Source: JANNSO01 sp964485395 | GTDB lineage: Bacteria; Spirochaetota; Spirochaetia; Treponematales; UBA12059 | NCBI GenBank assembly: GCA_964485395.1 | Contig: CAZAJF010000010.1 | Coordinates: 40,254 to 104,253 of the forward strand | DNA length: 64,000 bases | Direction of reading: 5' to 3' | In this document: positions 1-7,487 of the stretch, piece after piece | Position numbering within the stretch: position 1 is the stretch's first letter | Layout of the letters: each line of letters starts with the position of its first letter | The notes under the pieces: generated by a model | What the model saw: only the letters and a program-made list of their open reading frames with translations | Database searches by the model: none | What the model was told of the DNA's origin: nothing | Translations under genes and position numbers: made by a program

Positions 1-369
1 CTTGAGCCTGTCGCACATGGACTCTATGTCCGGTTCAGCCGCCCCGTTCGCGAATTTTTCGGCTTGCTGCAAGGGGGCGAGCCGGTTGGTCTCGTCCGGC
101 CGCCCGCTTTCGCAGAGTTGCGCGCAGCGCGTCGCAGCCGCGGCAATTTCGCCATCGTCGATCTGGTTGACGGTCAGCTGGCTTCGCTTCAGGTTCTTTA
201 CGTATTCCAGCCCGAGATTCGTGTCGAACGTGGTGCGCAGCATGGAGAGGTCGGCGTCGTCCAGCGTCAGTTCGTGTTTTTCCGTATATGTCATCTTGGC
301 CCGCGCCTCCGAAGCTCCTCGCGTCAGGAGTTCCTTCAAGGCACGCTGCGTTATATTCCTGTAATCCAT
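1..369 (-). CDS. tldE: TldE/PmbA-like metalloprotease subunit, N-terminal part (cut by window edge)
   Basis: The first 123 codons read without interruption and continue past the left edge. The start ATG lies one base after the stop of the tldD-like gene, and its GGAGG ribosome site is inside the last tldD codons, so the two are translationally coupled. The N-terminal style (helical start, then a stretch resembling TldD/PmbA proteins, e.g. TTFDTNLGLEYVKN) and the position next to TldD support the inactive partner subunit of the TldD/TldE peptidase, which in E. coli degrades unfolded peptides and matures microcin and CcdA. No catalytic residue is expected in this part. The truncation is the window edge, not a mutation. 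Confidence 0.8.
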   Translation of the reverse strand, partial: MDYRNITQRALKELLTRGASEARAKMTYTEKHELTLDDADLSMLRTTFDTNLGLEYVKNLKRSQLTVNQIDDGEIAAAATRCAQLCESGRPDETNRLAPLQQAEKFANGAAEPDIESMCDRLK

Positions 370-370
370 G

Positions 371-1747
371 TTATTTGCCTCCGATGTGCACGGTGCACTT
401 GAATGCGGGTCCGGCCTTGGCCGTGGGCATCGGCTGTTTTTTGCCGCACATGCCCTGGACCGACCACTGCATGTCGTTTCCCGCCATGGAAACCGTCTTG
501 AGCAGGTCGAAGGCAACCCCCGAGATGGTGGTTTCCTTGATGGCGCGGCCGATCTTGCCGCCCTTTATCTCGTAGCCGAAAAGCACGCCGAACATGAATT
601 CGCTCGTGGCGTCGGCTTGTCCGCTGCCGCGCTGTATCAGGTAGTAGCCGTCTTCAACCGAGGCTATCATGTCTTCGAGAGCGCTCGTTCCGGGAAGAAA
701 AGCGGTATTCCGCATGCGGATGATGGGTTCGTCCGAAAACGAGTAGGCTCGGGCGTTTCCGGTTGGTGCCATGCCGTAACGCGAGGAGCTTTCGCGGTTG
801 TGCATAAAGCCCGTAAGCACGCCGTTTTCTATGATTTGTGCATCGACGGCTTTAATCCCCTCGTCGTCCGCGAAGATTGGCTGGGGACAGGTTATTCCAT
901 AGGCGGTGTTCGCGAAATCCACCAGCGACACAAGCGGGCTGCCTACCTGCTTACCCAGATAATCGCCCGCGATGGAACCGCCCATGACCAAATCGGCTTC
1001 CGTGGTATGGCCTATGGCTTCGTGGGCCAGGAGGCCGGTCAGTTCCGGAGCCAAGATCACCTCGAACTTGCCGGCGCGCGCGAATACCGCGTCCCGCTTC
1101 TGCAGCAGCTCCTCATATTGCCTGTCGATGCCGGCGTACAGCGATTCGGGTTTCGAGAAATGGTCCTCGAATTGGCCGAATCCGCCGGACAGCTTGTAAT
1201 GCTCTATCGGCTCGCCGTCTTTCTCCACTCCCAGGGTTACGGTAACGAAGCAGCGGGGAATCATGGAGTACGAATAAGCGCGCTCCGAGGTAATGATTTC
1301 TTTCTGCATTTCGAGGAAGTTCATGCCTACCGAACGTTTTTTTATTCCGGGGCAATGGATCGAGACATAGGAGTCTATTTCCTTGAGGAAATCCATGATT
1401 TCCGCATCGGAAAACCGTTTGTTCCTGGTGCTGAAATCGTGATATTCGGCGAATTCCAAGGGTTGCGCCGCTATCAGTTTTTTTTTGCCCACCTTGCGGC
1501 CGACATACTCCGCATTGCGGGCGGCCGTAGCCAGTAATTTCTCGATCTCAGGCTCCGCGATAACCGCGCTGCTCGCGAACCCCCAGGCGCTGTCCTTGAA
1601 AACGCGGGCGGAAACGCCTCGGAGCGCGCTGCGCCGATTATTGAGGCAGTCTCCGTTCAGGAATCCTATGTTGCCCTCTCGATTCTCGTGTATCCGCAGC
1701 TCGCTGTAGTCTCTCAGCAAGGGTTGAAAATCCTTCAGTTCCGTCAC
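371..1747 (-). CDS. tldD: TldD-like metalloprotease
   Basis: About 458 residues, the usual TldD length. The zinc motif HEAIGH is at about residues 242-247, followed by TEAD, and the C-terminal Cys that serves as third ligand in TldD proteins is present in GMCGKK at about residue 434. TldD is the catalytic half of the cytoplasmic TldD/TldE heterodimer. I chose the GTG at 1747 because it has GGAGG five bases upstream; an in-frame ATG at 1861 would add 38 residues of unconvincing sequence without a ribosome site. It is followed immediately by the tldE-like gene in the same operon. The family call is secure; the substrate here is unknown. Confidence 0.9.
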   Translation of the reverse strand: MTELKDFQPLLRDYSELRIHENREGNIGFLNGDCLNNRRSALRGVSARVFKDSAWGFASSAVIAEPEIEKLLATAARNAEYVGRKVGKKKLIAAQPLEFAEYHDFSTRNKRFSDAEIMDFLKEIDSYVSIHCPGIKKRSVGMNFLEMQKEIITSERAYSYSMIPRCFVTVTLGVEKDGEPIEHYKLSGGFGQFEDHFSKPESLYAGIDRQYEELLQKRDAVFARAGKFEVILAPELTGLLAHEAIGHTTEADLVMGGSIAGDYLGKQVGSPLVSLVDFANTAYGITCPQPIFADDEGIKAVDAQIIENGVLTGFMHNRESSSRYGMAPTGNARAYSFSDEPIIRMRNTAFLPGTSALEDMIASVEDGYYLIQRGSGQADATSEFMFGVLFGYEIKGGKIGRAIKETTISGVAFDLLKTVSMAGNDMQWSVQGMCGKKQPMPTAKAGPAFKCTVHIGGK

Positions 1748-1866
1748 GTATGCCTCCGCAGTGCCTGGACTAATTATGGTACCGCGGAATGATATAGCCG
1801 TATTCGAAGGTAGGCAAGCGGGAATTTGCGCTTGAGTGAATAATCCCGGAAGAGGATTCATTATGT

Positions 1867-1895
1867 TTGCTAAAAGGCATTGTTTATACTAATAT
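1867..1895 (+). promoter_or_regulatory. sigma70-type promoter for the CHASE4-GGDEF gene, probably leaderless
   Basis: TTGCTA (1867-1872), a 17-base spacer and TAATAT (1890-1895). The predicted transcription start falls at or one base from the ATG at 1902, and there is no Shine-Dalgarno sequence before that ATG, so the message may be leaderless. Confidence 0.45.
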
Positions 1896-1901
1896 TATTC
1901 A

Positions 1902-3512
1902 ATGATTGCGAGTATTGTCTCGAGGCGAAAAAAAATACCTCTGGCGCTGCTGTGCGGTTTCCTTGCCTGCTGCATATTGGAGCTCGGTGCCATGTTCCTG
2001 GTAATCATGGCCTCCTATGAGAGCATTCAGCAAAGGGAACTGTACGGAAAAACATCGCAATTCATCATTCTTATCGAGCGTGAAATAGGGAATCTGGAAT
2101 CGATAACGAAATCCTACGCCGAATGGAACGACTCGCTCAATTACATACGGAATCCCGGCACTGAATTTCCGCAGCGTACCTATAATTCCCAATGGCGTCA
2201 AAATCAATCCATCGAGCTGGTCGTGATGATTAACGCGGACGGCAAACGGGTGTATTCGAATATGGCGTCGCCGGGAATCCAAGACAAGGAAGCCGGCTTT
2301 TTGGGTGATCCCCGATTCGAGAAGAGCGACGCGCGCCTTTTTTCCAAGAATTTCGGCGGTCTGGTCTTTGATGCCGTAAAGGGTTTTACGATCGTAGCGG
2401 GGAACCCCATCATGTATGTCTCGTCCCCCATTACGGACGACTTGGGAACGGTCGCTCCGGAAGGGGTGCTCATTTTTGGTCGCAGGCTTTCCGCTGAATT
2501 GCTCTCCACCTTTCTTGCCAGCCCCTATGCCACCGTAATGTTCGTTCCGCATTCCTCTCCCGAGTTGTCCATCGTTCCGCTGAACGCGGTTAAGCAGGGA
2601 AACAAGCTCGTTTTTTATTCCGTGGTAACTGACGTAGAAGGCAACTCGCTGGGTGCCTGGAAGCTTTCCATGGATCGCCGCCTTCCCAGGGAGCTTATCG
2701 GACAGTTTCTTTTTCTCGTAATCCTGATCGTCGCGATCAATAGCCTTGCGTTTGCCGGCACCCTTTTTATCCTGAGAAATACCGCGTTCAAGCCCATACG
2801 CATCATGAAGGATCATTTTGATAAATTCTCCCTCACCGGTAATACTCCCGAGCCCCTGACGCTGGGAGACGGTGATGATCTATCGGAAGTGGCCGCGCAC
2901 ATAAACCAGCTTCTGGTTCGCGTAGACATGCAAGCCGTGGAGCTCGGCAGGCTGGCGGGAACGGATGGGCTGACCGGGCTCGCCAACCGGAAGAGAATGG
3001 AAGAGTACCTGGAAGTGGAAGCCAGGAGGATTTGCAGAAGCCGTTACGAATCTTTCGCGAATCCTATCGAGCCCAAGCATGGCCAGCTGGCATTCATGGT
3101 GATAGACCTTGACTATTTCAAGCGATATAACGAGATATACGGCCATGGCCACGGCGATGCCTGCCTTAAAAAAGTGGCGGACGCGATTCGTACGTCGGTG
3201 CAGAGGCCGTCCGATCTCGTCTGCCGCTTCGAAGGCGCCTGTTTTGCCATCGTGCTGCCGGATACCGACGAGGACGGCGCCGTCGGGCTTTCCGAGAGGG
3301 TTGCCCTGGCTATAAAAAATCTTTTCATTCCGCATGCGGCCTCGATGGTCGGCGTTTCCCTTACCGCCAGCATCGGGATAGCGGCGGCTTCCATCGACGA
3401 TCGTTTCGAGACGTCCCGAATCGTCGACCTGGCGTTGCGGGCGCTCTCCGCCGCCAAGAAAAACGGCAGGAACCGCATCGTTCCCGCCAGTCTCATGGGT
3501 AAGCTCAACTGA
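1902..3512 (+). CDS. Membrane CHASE4-GGDEF protein with degenerate active site
   Basis: 536 residues: short cytoplasmic start, membrane helix about 12-34, a periplasmic CHASE4-like sensor with the typical YAEWNDS motif, a second helix about 262-285, a HAMP-like linker, and a C-terminal GGDEF domain from about 350 (GTDGLTGLANRKRMEE, then DLDYFKRYN). At the active-site loop the protein reads EGACF (residues 444-448) where diguanylate cyclases have GGDEF, so both acidic catalytic residues are missing; an upstream RxxD-type inhibitory site is not obvious. I infer no cyclic-di-GMP synthesis and a possible GTP- or c-di-GMP-sensing or scaffold role. The ATG at 1902 has no ribosome site and follows a promoter very closely. 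It ends two bases before the convergent SrkA-like gene. Confidence 0.85.
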   Translation: MIASIVSRRKKIPLALLCGFLACCILELGAMFLVIMASYESIQQRELYGKTSQFIILIEREIGNLESITKSYAEWNDSLNYIRNPGTEFPQRTYNSQWRQNQSIELVVMINADGKRVYSNMASPGIQDKEAGFLGDPRFEKSDARLFSKNFGGLVFDAVKGFTIVAGNPIMYVSSPITDDLGTVAPEGVLIFGRRLSAELLSTFLASPYATVMFVPHSSPELSIVPLNAVKQGNKLVFYSVVTDVEGNSLGAWKLSMDRRLPRELIGQFLFLVILIVAINSLAFAGTLFILRNTAFKPIRIMKDHFDKFSLTGNTPEPLTLGDGDDLSEVAAHINQLLVRVDMQAVELGRLAGTDGLTGLANRKRMEEYLEVEARRICRSRYESFANPIEPKHGQLAFMVIDLDYFKRYNEIYGHGHGDACLKKVADAIRTSVQRPSDLVCRFEGACFAIVLPDTDEDGAVGLSERVALAIKNLFIPHAASMVGVSLTASIGIAAASIDDRFETSRIVDLALRALSAAKKNGRNRIVPASLMGKLN

Positions 3513-3513
3513 A

Positions 3514-4530
3514 TCAGAAGTTACCGGAAGCCCCGACGGCCTTGTCCACCCGGTGCAAAAGGTCTTCGGTCTCCGAGATCCAGAACCCGCGGCTGCCCCA
3601 GGCGGGAAAGTGCCCCGAAAAACCGGAGTCCAGCCGTTGGCGCGCCTGCCAGGCCAGGTAGTGTATAATCCGCAGCAGCTGCAGGGCCGGGGCGAGCCCG
3701 AGGCTCGTGGCGTCAAACGGCATGAAGTTTTCGTAACCTTTTATCAACACGTCGCGCTCGCGAGGACAATCCGCGGGAAGCGACGGCAGGAGCATCCAGA
3801 GGTCGGAAAGCGCGGGGCCCGTGCACATATCGTCGAAGTCTATCGCTATGAGGCCTTCCCCGGGGCGGTCGAGGATGTTGCCCCGATGGAAATCGCCGTG
3901 CAGCCGTATGCCCGGCCCCCGGTATGACGCCAGCGCCCCATCGATAAAATCCGCGGCCATGCGGAGAGCTTCCGCAAATGAGGCCATCGCGTCGGGATGC
4001 ACCGCGCCGCAGGAGAGCAGTTCCCCCGCATAGGCGGATGCCATGCCGGACCGGATGACGACGCGCGACGGTGCCTGTCCTCGGCAGCTGACGGCATGTA
4101 TTCTTCCGGCCAGGGCGCCGAGTCTTTTCATGTCCTCGAGACCGTCGGCATCGAAGGATCGGCCCGCCCGCTTCTTGAACATGGTAAAGGGGAACGCGGT
4201 TTCTCCATCGCCGATCACCAATTCGGAAAGCGTTCCTCCGTCGGCCGCGGGAAGCGGCGCTACCACAGGCAGTTCCGCGGACTGTAGCTCGAGCAGGAAT
4301 GCGTGCTCCTCCTCTATGGCTTTAATCGTCCAGCGGCCGGGCCGGTAGAATTTGGCGACATAGTCGGTGCCGTCATCGTCGCGTACGCCGTATACGCGGT
4401 TTATGTAGCTTGGATAGGCATTGAAGGTGCCGTCGCAGGAGATGCCGTAGGCTTCCTCGAGGGCGGACATCGCGGTTTGCGGATCAAGCGCGGCAAAGTC
4501 CGCCAGGGCTGGTTCTTGTTTGGAAGGCAT
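3514..4530 (-). CDS. SrkA/RdoA-like stress-response protein kinase (APH fold)
   Basis: 338 residues, close to E. coli SrkA (YihE, about 328). The aminoglycoside-phosphotransferase-type catalytic loop HGDFHRGNIL is at about 210-219, followed by IDFDD, the metal-binding Asp motif; the N terminus carries YAKFYRPGRW-like sequence typical of the SrkA group (here YVAKFYRPGRW with the nucleotide-binding Lys). SrkA is a cytoplasmic Ser/Thr kinase linked to envelope and oxidative stress. The ATG at 4530 overlaps the stop of the upstream membrane-protein gene by one base (TGATG), so the two are coupled; a longer frame to 4755 runs through that gene and was not used. Confidence 0.85.
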   Translation of the reverse strand: MPSKQEPALADFAALDPQTAMSALEEAYGISCDGTFNAYPSYINRVYGVRDDDGTDYVAKFYRPGRWTIKAIEEEHAFLLELQSAELPVVAPLPAADGGTLSELVIGDGETAFPFTMFKKRAGRSFDADGLEDMKRLGALAGRIHAVSCRGQAPSRVVIRSGMASAYAGELLSCGAVHPDAMASFAEALRMAADFIDGALASYRGPGIRLHGDFHRGNILDRPGEGLIAIDFDDMCTGPALSDLWMLLPSLPADCPRERDVLIKGYENFMPFDATSLGLAPALQLLRIIHYLAWQARQRLDSGFSGHFPAWGSRGFWISETEDLLHRVDKAVGASGNF

Positions 4531-5090
4531 CAGGGGTGAACCGAATTTTGCAGGAACTGCACCAGGGCGGCTCCCAGTTTCAGGATTATTCCCAATACCG
4601 CGCCAGAGGCTATCGAGGCGGTGAGCTCGGTACGAAGCCCCGATTCGTCCTGGTCCCCGAGAACGAGCACGACGGCCTCGATGACCAGGAAGGTAACGGC
4701 CACGAATCCGACGGTCGCTATGATAACGGTGAAATTTCCCTTGCTCTCCGCCCATTCATAAAATTTGCTGGCTAAGATATACGCAAGCGCGGCGATGATT
4801 CCGCGCCAGAGCGATACCAGGTAAGTTTTTTTTCGGACGCTTTTTCTGAGGAGCGGAACGAGGAATAGCGCACCGGTAACCAGTATCGAGCCGAATGTGA
4901 TTCCAGCCATCGCCGTCTGGCTGAGCTGTGAATCGATTTTTGCCACCAGGGTTTTTGTCTTGCTTATTTCGGTGTCAAACGCCCCGAATTGCCTGTTGAG
5001 CACCCAAAGCAGGCCAAAGACCAAGGTGCAAGCGATGGTGATGGCGGCTATCGTCGAGATGAAGCGCACGAATCTGCTTTTTCTGTTCAT
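4530..5090 (-). CDS. Membrane protein of unknown function coupled to the SrkA-like kinase
   Basis: About 186 residues with four to five hydrophobic helices (about 10-35, 60-85, 95-118, 122-148, 160-182) and a short charged loop around 85-92. No family recognised. The ATG at 5090 has a weak GGA upstream; a TTG at 5105 would add five residues. Its stop overlaps the kinase start, which suggests a joint role in envelope stress, but that is only inferred from position. A terminator hairpin lies 56 bases upstream of the start, so this pair is transcribed separately from the mini-ORF or by read-through. Confidence 0.6.
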   Translation of the reverse strand: MNRKSRFVRFISTIAAITIACTLVFGLLWVLNRQFGAFDTEISKTKTLVAKIDSQLSQTAMAGITFGSILVTGALFLVPLLRKSVRKKTYLVSLWRGIIAALAYILASKFYEWAESKGNFTVIIATVGFVAVTFLVIEAVVLVLGDQDESGLRTELTASIASGAVLGIILKLGAALVQFLQNSVHP

Positions 5091-5145
5091 GGTTCCATTG
5101 TGCAAAGAACATGCCGTAAGGGCAAGTGGGGGAACCCGCTCAATT

Positions 5146-5184
5146 AAAAGGCTGCCCGAAGGTAGAAGCCTCCGGGCAGCCTTT
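5146..5184 (-). terminator. Intrinsic terminator after the 12-codon ORF
   Basis: Strong stem GGCTGCCCG/CGGGCAGCC extended by flanking A/T pairs, followed on the minus strand by TTTTAATT. It lies 16 bases beyond the stop of the mini-ORF and upstream of the membrane protein/SrkA pair. Confidence 0.75.
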
Positions 5185-5199
5185 GACGCTTTTACGCGC

Positions 5200-5238
5200 C
5201 TAGAGGAACTTAATCCTCTTGAAAATAAAATAGAACAT
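5200..5238 (-). CDS. 12-residue peptide with a strong ribosome site (leader or stand-alone mini-gene)
   Basis: ATG at 5238 is preceded by a full AAGGAGGTG Shine-Dalgarno at eight-base spacing, the best ribosome site in this part of the window. The peptide is MFYFIFKRIKFL and ends with TAG; an intrinsic terminator follows at once. The peptide is hydrophobic and basic with four Phe and one Tyr. It could be an attenuation leader, a membrane-active toxin-like peptide, or a stand-alone small protein. Nothing downstream is known to be a phenylalanine gene. Chance occurrence of such a ribosome site, ORF and terminator in series is possible but not likely. Confidence 0.45.
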   Translation of the reverse strand: MFYFIFKRIKFL

Positions 5239-5255
5239 CGTCTACACCTCCTTTC

Positions 5256-5813
5256 TTCCGATTGGCCGAATCCGTTGCCGAACTCGGCTTCCCGGGGTTG
5301 TTTATGCCGGCATGATTACTATCGCACGCTTTGGAACGGGTGAAAAGCGACAGTTTAATTACAAGAAAGATTTCAATTCCCGGGGAGAGTTTTTTTTAAA
5401 CAATTCTTTCTCTGTTTACAAAGATTCGCGTTTATGAGAATATGCACCAATGCAGTGGATTCTTTTGAGTCCGCCACGCAAAATCATGGATACAGGAGGC
5501 GCCAGAATGTCTAACTTCAATTTTTGGTCATGCACGCGGGATAAACGACTAGGTAGCGTCGGTCGAAGCGTTAGTGTCGATCGCAGCTTTGGCGTCACCT
5601 GAGCCAGGGATTTACAGAACAAAAATACGTATCTGATTTCCCCCTCATAGAACGCCAATGGAATCAACGAAGATCGTACTGAAAATGCGCAGGCATTTTT
5701 GATACGAACCTGAGTTTGAGCATTTGCAAGCGGCTATAAACCGCAGCGAATGTCAAGGCTTTCATAAAGCTTACAAAGTTTTATAGAAGTCTCATAATCT
5801 ATGGGGATACATT
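5256..5813. other. 558-base region with no clear gene
   Basis: This stretch is more AT-rich than its neighbours, with runs of T and A near 5385-5400. The only candidate I can support is the short ORF at 5507-5602. An 83-codon minus-strand frame (5416-5667) has no ribosome site, no recognisable motif and poor codon use. The last 60 bases probably carry the promoter of the gene at 5814 (CATAAT about 23 bases before its ATG). Confidence 0.4.
5507..5602 (+). CDS. Possible 31-residue small protein
   Basis: ATG at 5507 has AGGAGG seven bases upstream and opens a 31-codon frame ending in TGA. The peptide starts MSNFNFWSCTRDKR and is not hydrophobic. No family recognised. Support is only the ribosome site, so this may be a relic or chance. 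Confidence 0.25.
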   Translation: MSNFNFWSCTRDKRLGSVGRSVSVDRSFGVT

Positions 5814-6077
5814 ATGCCATCGTATATTAAAGCGGAAGAACTGCTTCCGCCGGAACTTTTAAACGAGATACAGAAATATGTGCAGGGCAGCTTGGTTTAC
5901 ATACCCAGGCCCAGGCAGAGCAGGATGGGCTGGGGCCAGAAAAATGGCACGAGGCTTAACCTGGATACCAGGAACCGTACGATTCGCGAGGCAAAGCAGA
6001 CGGGTAAGACCATAAATCAGCTTGCCGACGATTATAATCTGTCCACGGATGGTATCCGTAAAATACTGTATTCATGA
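5814..6077 (+). CDS. Small HTH protein of the CD3324/Mor-like type
   Basis: 87 residues. The N terminus (ELLPPELLNEIQKYVQG, then YIPRP and GWGQKNGTR) and a C-terminal helix-turn-helix (INQLADDYNLSTDGIRKI) match a family of small Mor-transcription-activator-like proteins common in Firmicutes and spirochaetes. Function is unknown; DNA binding is likely from the HTH. GGGGA six bases upstream supports the ATG. The gene is monocistronic and ends at a strong bidirectional terminator. Confidence 0.75.
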   Translation: MPSYIKAEELLPPELLNEIQKYVQGSLVYIPRPRQSRMGWGQKNGTRLNLDTRNRTIREAKQTGKTINQLADDYNLSTDGIRKILYS

Positions 6078-6096
6078 AAAAGATCGTAAACCAGAC

Positions 6097-6132
6097 AAAA
6101 AAGGCCGCGCACCGGGAGCGCGGCCTTTTTTT
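6097..6132. terminator. Bidirectional intrinsic terminator
   Basis: Stem GGCCGCGC (6103-6110) with GCGCGGCC (6118-6125), a seven-base loop, A-run on the left and T-run on the right. It serves the HTH gene on the plus strand and the beta-glucosidase on the minus strand, whose stop codon lies in the T-run. Confidence 0.9.
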
Positions 6133-7465
6133 ATAAGGAATTTTTCTTGATAAGCTCGCTATACCAATAGGCGGAATCCTTTGGCGTCCGGTTGAGCGTG
6201 CCGTGTTCGTAGTCTACGTGAACAAGACCGAACGTCATTTTCGTGCCCTCCGCCCACTCGAAGTTATCCATGAACGACCACACGAAATACCCACGAACGT
6301 CGGCGCCTTCCCGTATGGCTCGCATGGTTGCGCTCAAGTAGTTATGCAGGAAATTTATGCGGTTTTGATCGTGGATAGCGCCTTTTTCGAGTTTTTCCAT
6401 ATAGGCGACGCCATTTTCGGTTATGTATACGGGCGGGTTGCCATACTCGTCGCGGATGCGCGATAGAAGGCGGTAGAGACCTTCGGGATATTCTTCCCAA
6501 CCCATGGCAGTTCTGAGTATATCCGGCTGGTTCGGTTTGATGGGCTGAAAATTGAAATGCGGCAGCAGCGTTTGACGTACGATATTTCTGGTATAATTGT
6601 TGATTCCCAAAAAGTCGATAGGCGTCTTTATAATCTCAAAGTCGCCGTCTTTCAGGTTTTTTCTGTTTTGATACAGGTATTGGCGTTCGATTTCACGCGG
6701 CAAGGTTCCTTTATAGATGGTATCCAGCCACAGGCGGTTCAGGAATGCGTCGGCTTTGTGCGCATAGGGAGGGTAGGTGTCATGGCGAATATTATCCACC
6801 GTGGTAAGGTGGTGGGTAATTCCGACCAGCGCCTTGGGAACCGCCTGACGAACGGTTTGCACGGCCAATCCGTGAGCAAGCATGAGATTGTGGGCAACGC
6901 GGTACCCGGAGAATATCTTGTGAATGCCCGGCGCGTGTTGGCCCAGCATATGCCCGATGATCGTGTGAACCATGGGCTCGTTCAGCGTGATATAGCGAGC
7001 GGCGCGCCCCTCCATCGCCTTGGCGAAGGCGTCGGTGTATTCCTGAAAGGCGTAGGCCGTGTCCCGGTTATGCCATCCGCCCCGATCCTGAAGGGCTTGC
7101 GGCAAGTCCCAATGATATAAAGTAACCCATGGTTCTATGTGTTTGTCGTTCAGCTCGTCCAGGAGCCGTTTATAGAAATCCAAGCCCGCCTGGTTAAGCG
7201 TGCCCCGTCCCTTGGGAAAAATACGGGGCCAGGAAACGGAGAATCGGTAGGCCGGATAGCCTAGCTTGGCCATCAGCGCGATGTCTTCCTTGTAGCGGGC
7301 GTAGTGATTTGCCGTGTTATTCCCGGTTTCGCCGGTTTTTATCTTTCCGCGCCTACGGCAAAAAACATCCCAGATCGAGTCGCCCTTGCCATCGGCATTC
7401 CAGGCGCCTTCGATCTGGTACGAAGCGGTTGCCGTGCCCCACACGAAATCCTTCGGAAAATCCAT
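6131..7465 (-). CDS. Glycoside hydrolase family 1 beta-glucosidase
   Basis: 444 residues, standard GH1 length. The N-terminal signature FVWGTATASYQIEGAW, the acid/base Glu in TLNEP (about 164) and the nucleophile Glu in ITENG (about 350) are intact, as is the late WSFMDNFEWAEG substrate-binding motif. GH1 enzymes hydrolyse beta-glucosides or beta-galactosides; whether 6-phospho substrates are used cannot be told. No signal peptide, so cytoplasmic. The ATG at 7465 has GGAGAG upstream; the longer frame from 7588 overlaps lepB. It lies 22 bases after lepB and is probably cotranscribed. Confidence 0.92.
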   Translation of the reverse strand: MDFPKDFVWGTATASYQIEGAWNADGKGDSIWDVFCRRRGKIKTGETGNNTANHYARYKEDIALMAKLGYPAYRFSVSWPRIFPKGRGTLNQAGLDFYKRLLDELNDKHIEPWVTLYHWDLPQALQDRGGWHNRDTAYAFQEYTDAFAKAMEGRAARYITLNEPMVHTIIGHMLGQHAPGIHKIFSGYRVAHNLMLAHGLAVQTVRQAVPKALVGITHHLTTVDNIRHDTYPPYAHKADAFLNRLWLDTIYKGTLPREIERQYLYQNRKNLKDGDFEIIKTPIDFLGINNYTRNIVRQTLLPHFNFQPIKPNQPDILRTAMGWEEYPEGLYRLLSRIRDEYGNPPVYITENGVAYMEKLEKGAIHDQNRINFLHNYLSATMRAIREGADVRGYFVWSFMDNFEWAEGTKMTFGLVHVDYEHGTLNRTPKDSAYWYSELIKKNSL

Positions 7466-7487
7466 GCTTTTGCTCTCCAGTCTTGGT

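Noticed and set aside
368..1537. Long plus-strand open frame of 389 codons
   Set aside because: It lies antisense to the well-supported tldD gene and has no family motif; codon bias of a GC-rich gene creates such shadows.
5200..5238. Phe-rich peptide as a phenylalanine-biosynthesis leader
   Set aside because: The downstream genes are a membrane protein and a SrkA-like kinase, not aromatic biosynthesis or tRNA synthetase genes.
5416..5667. 83-codon minus-strand frame
   Set aside because: No ribosome site or motif, and it overlaps a candidate ORF with a better ribosome site.
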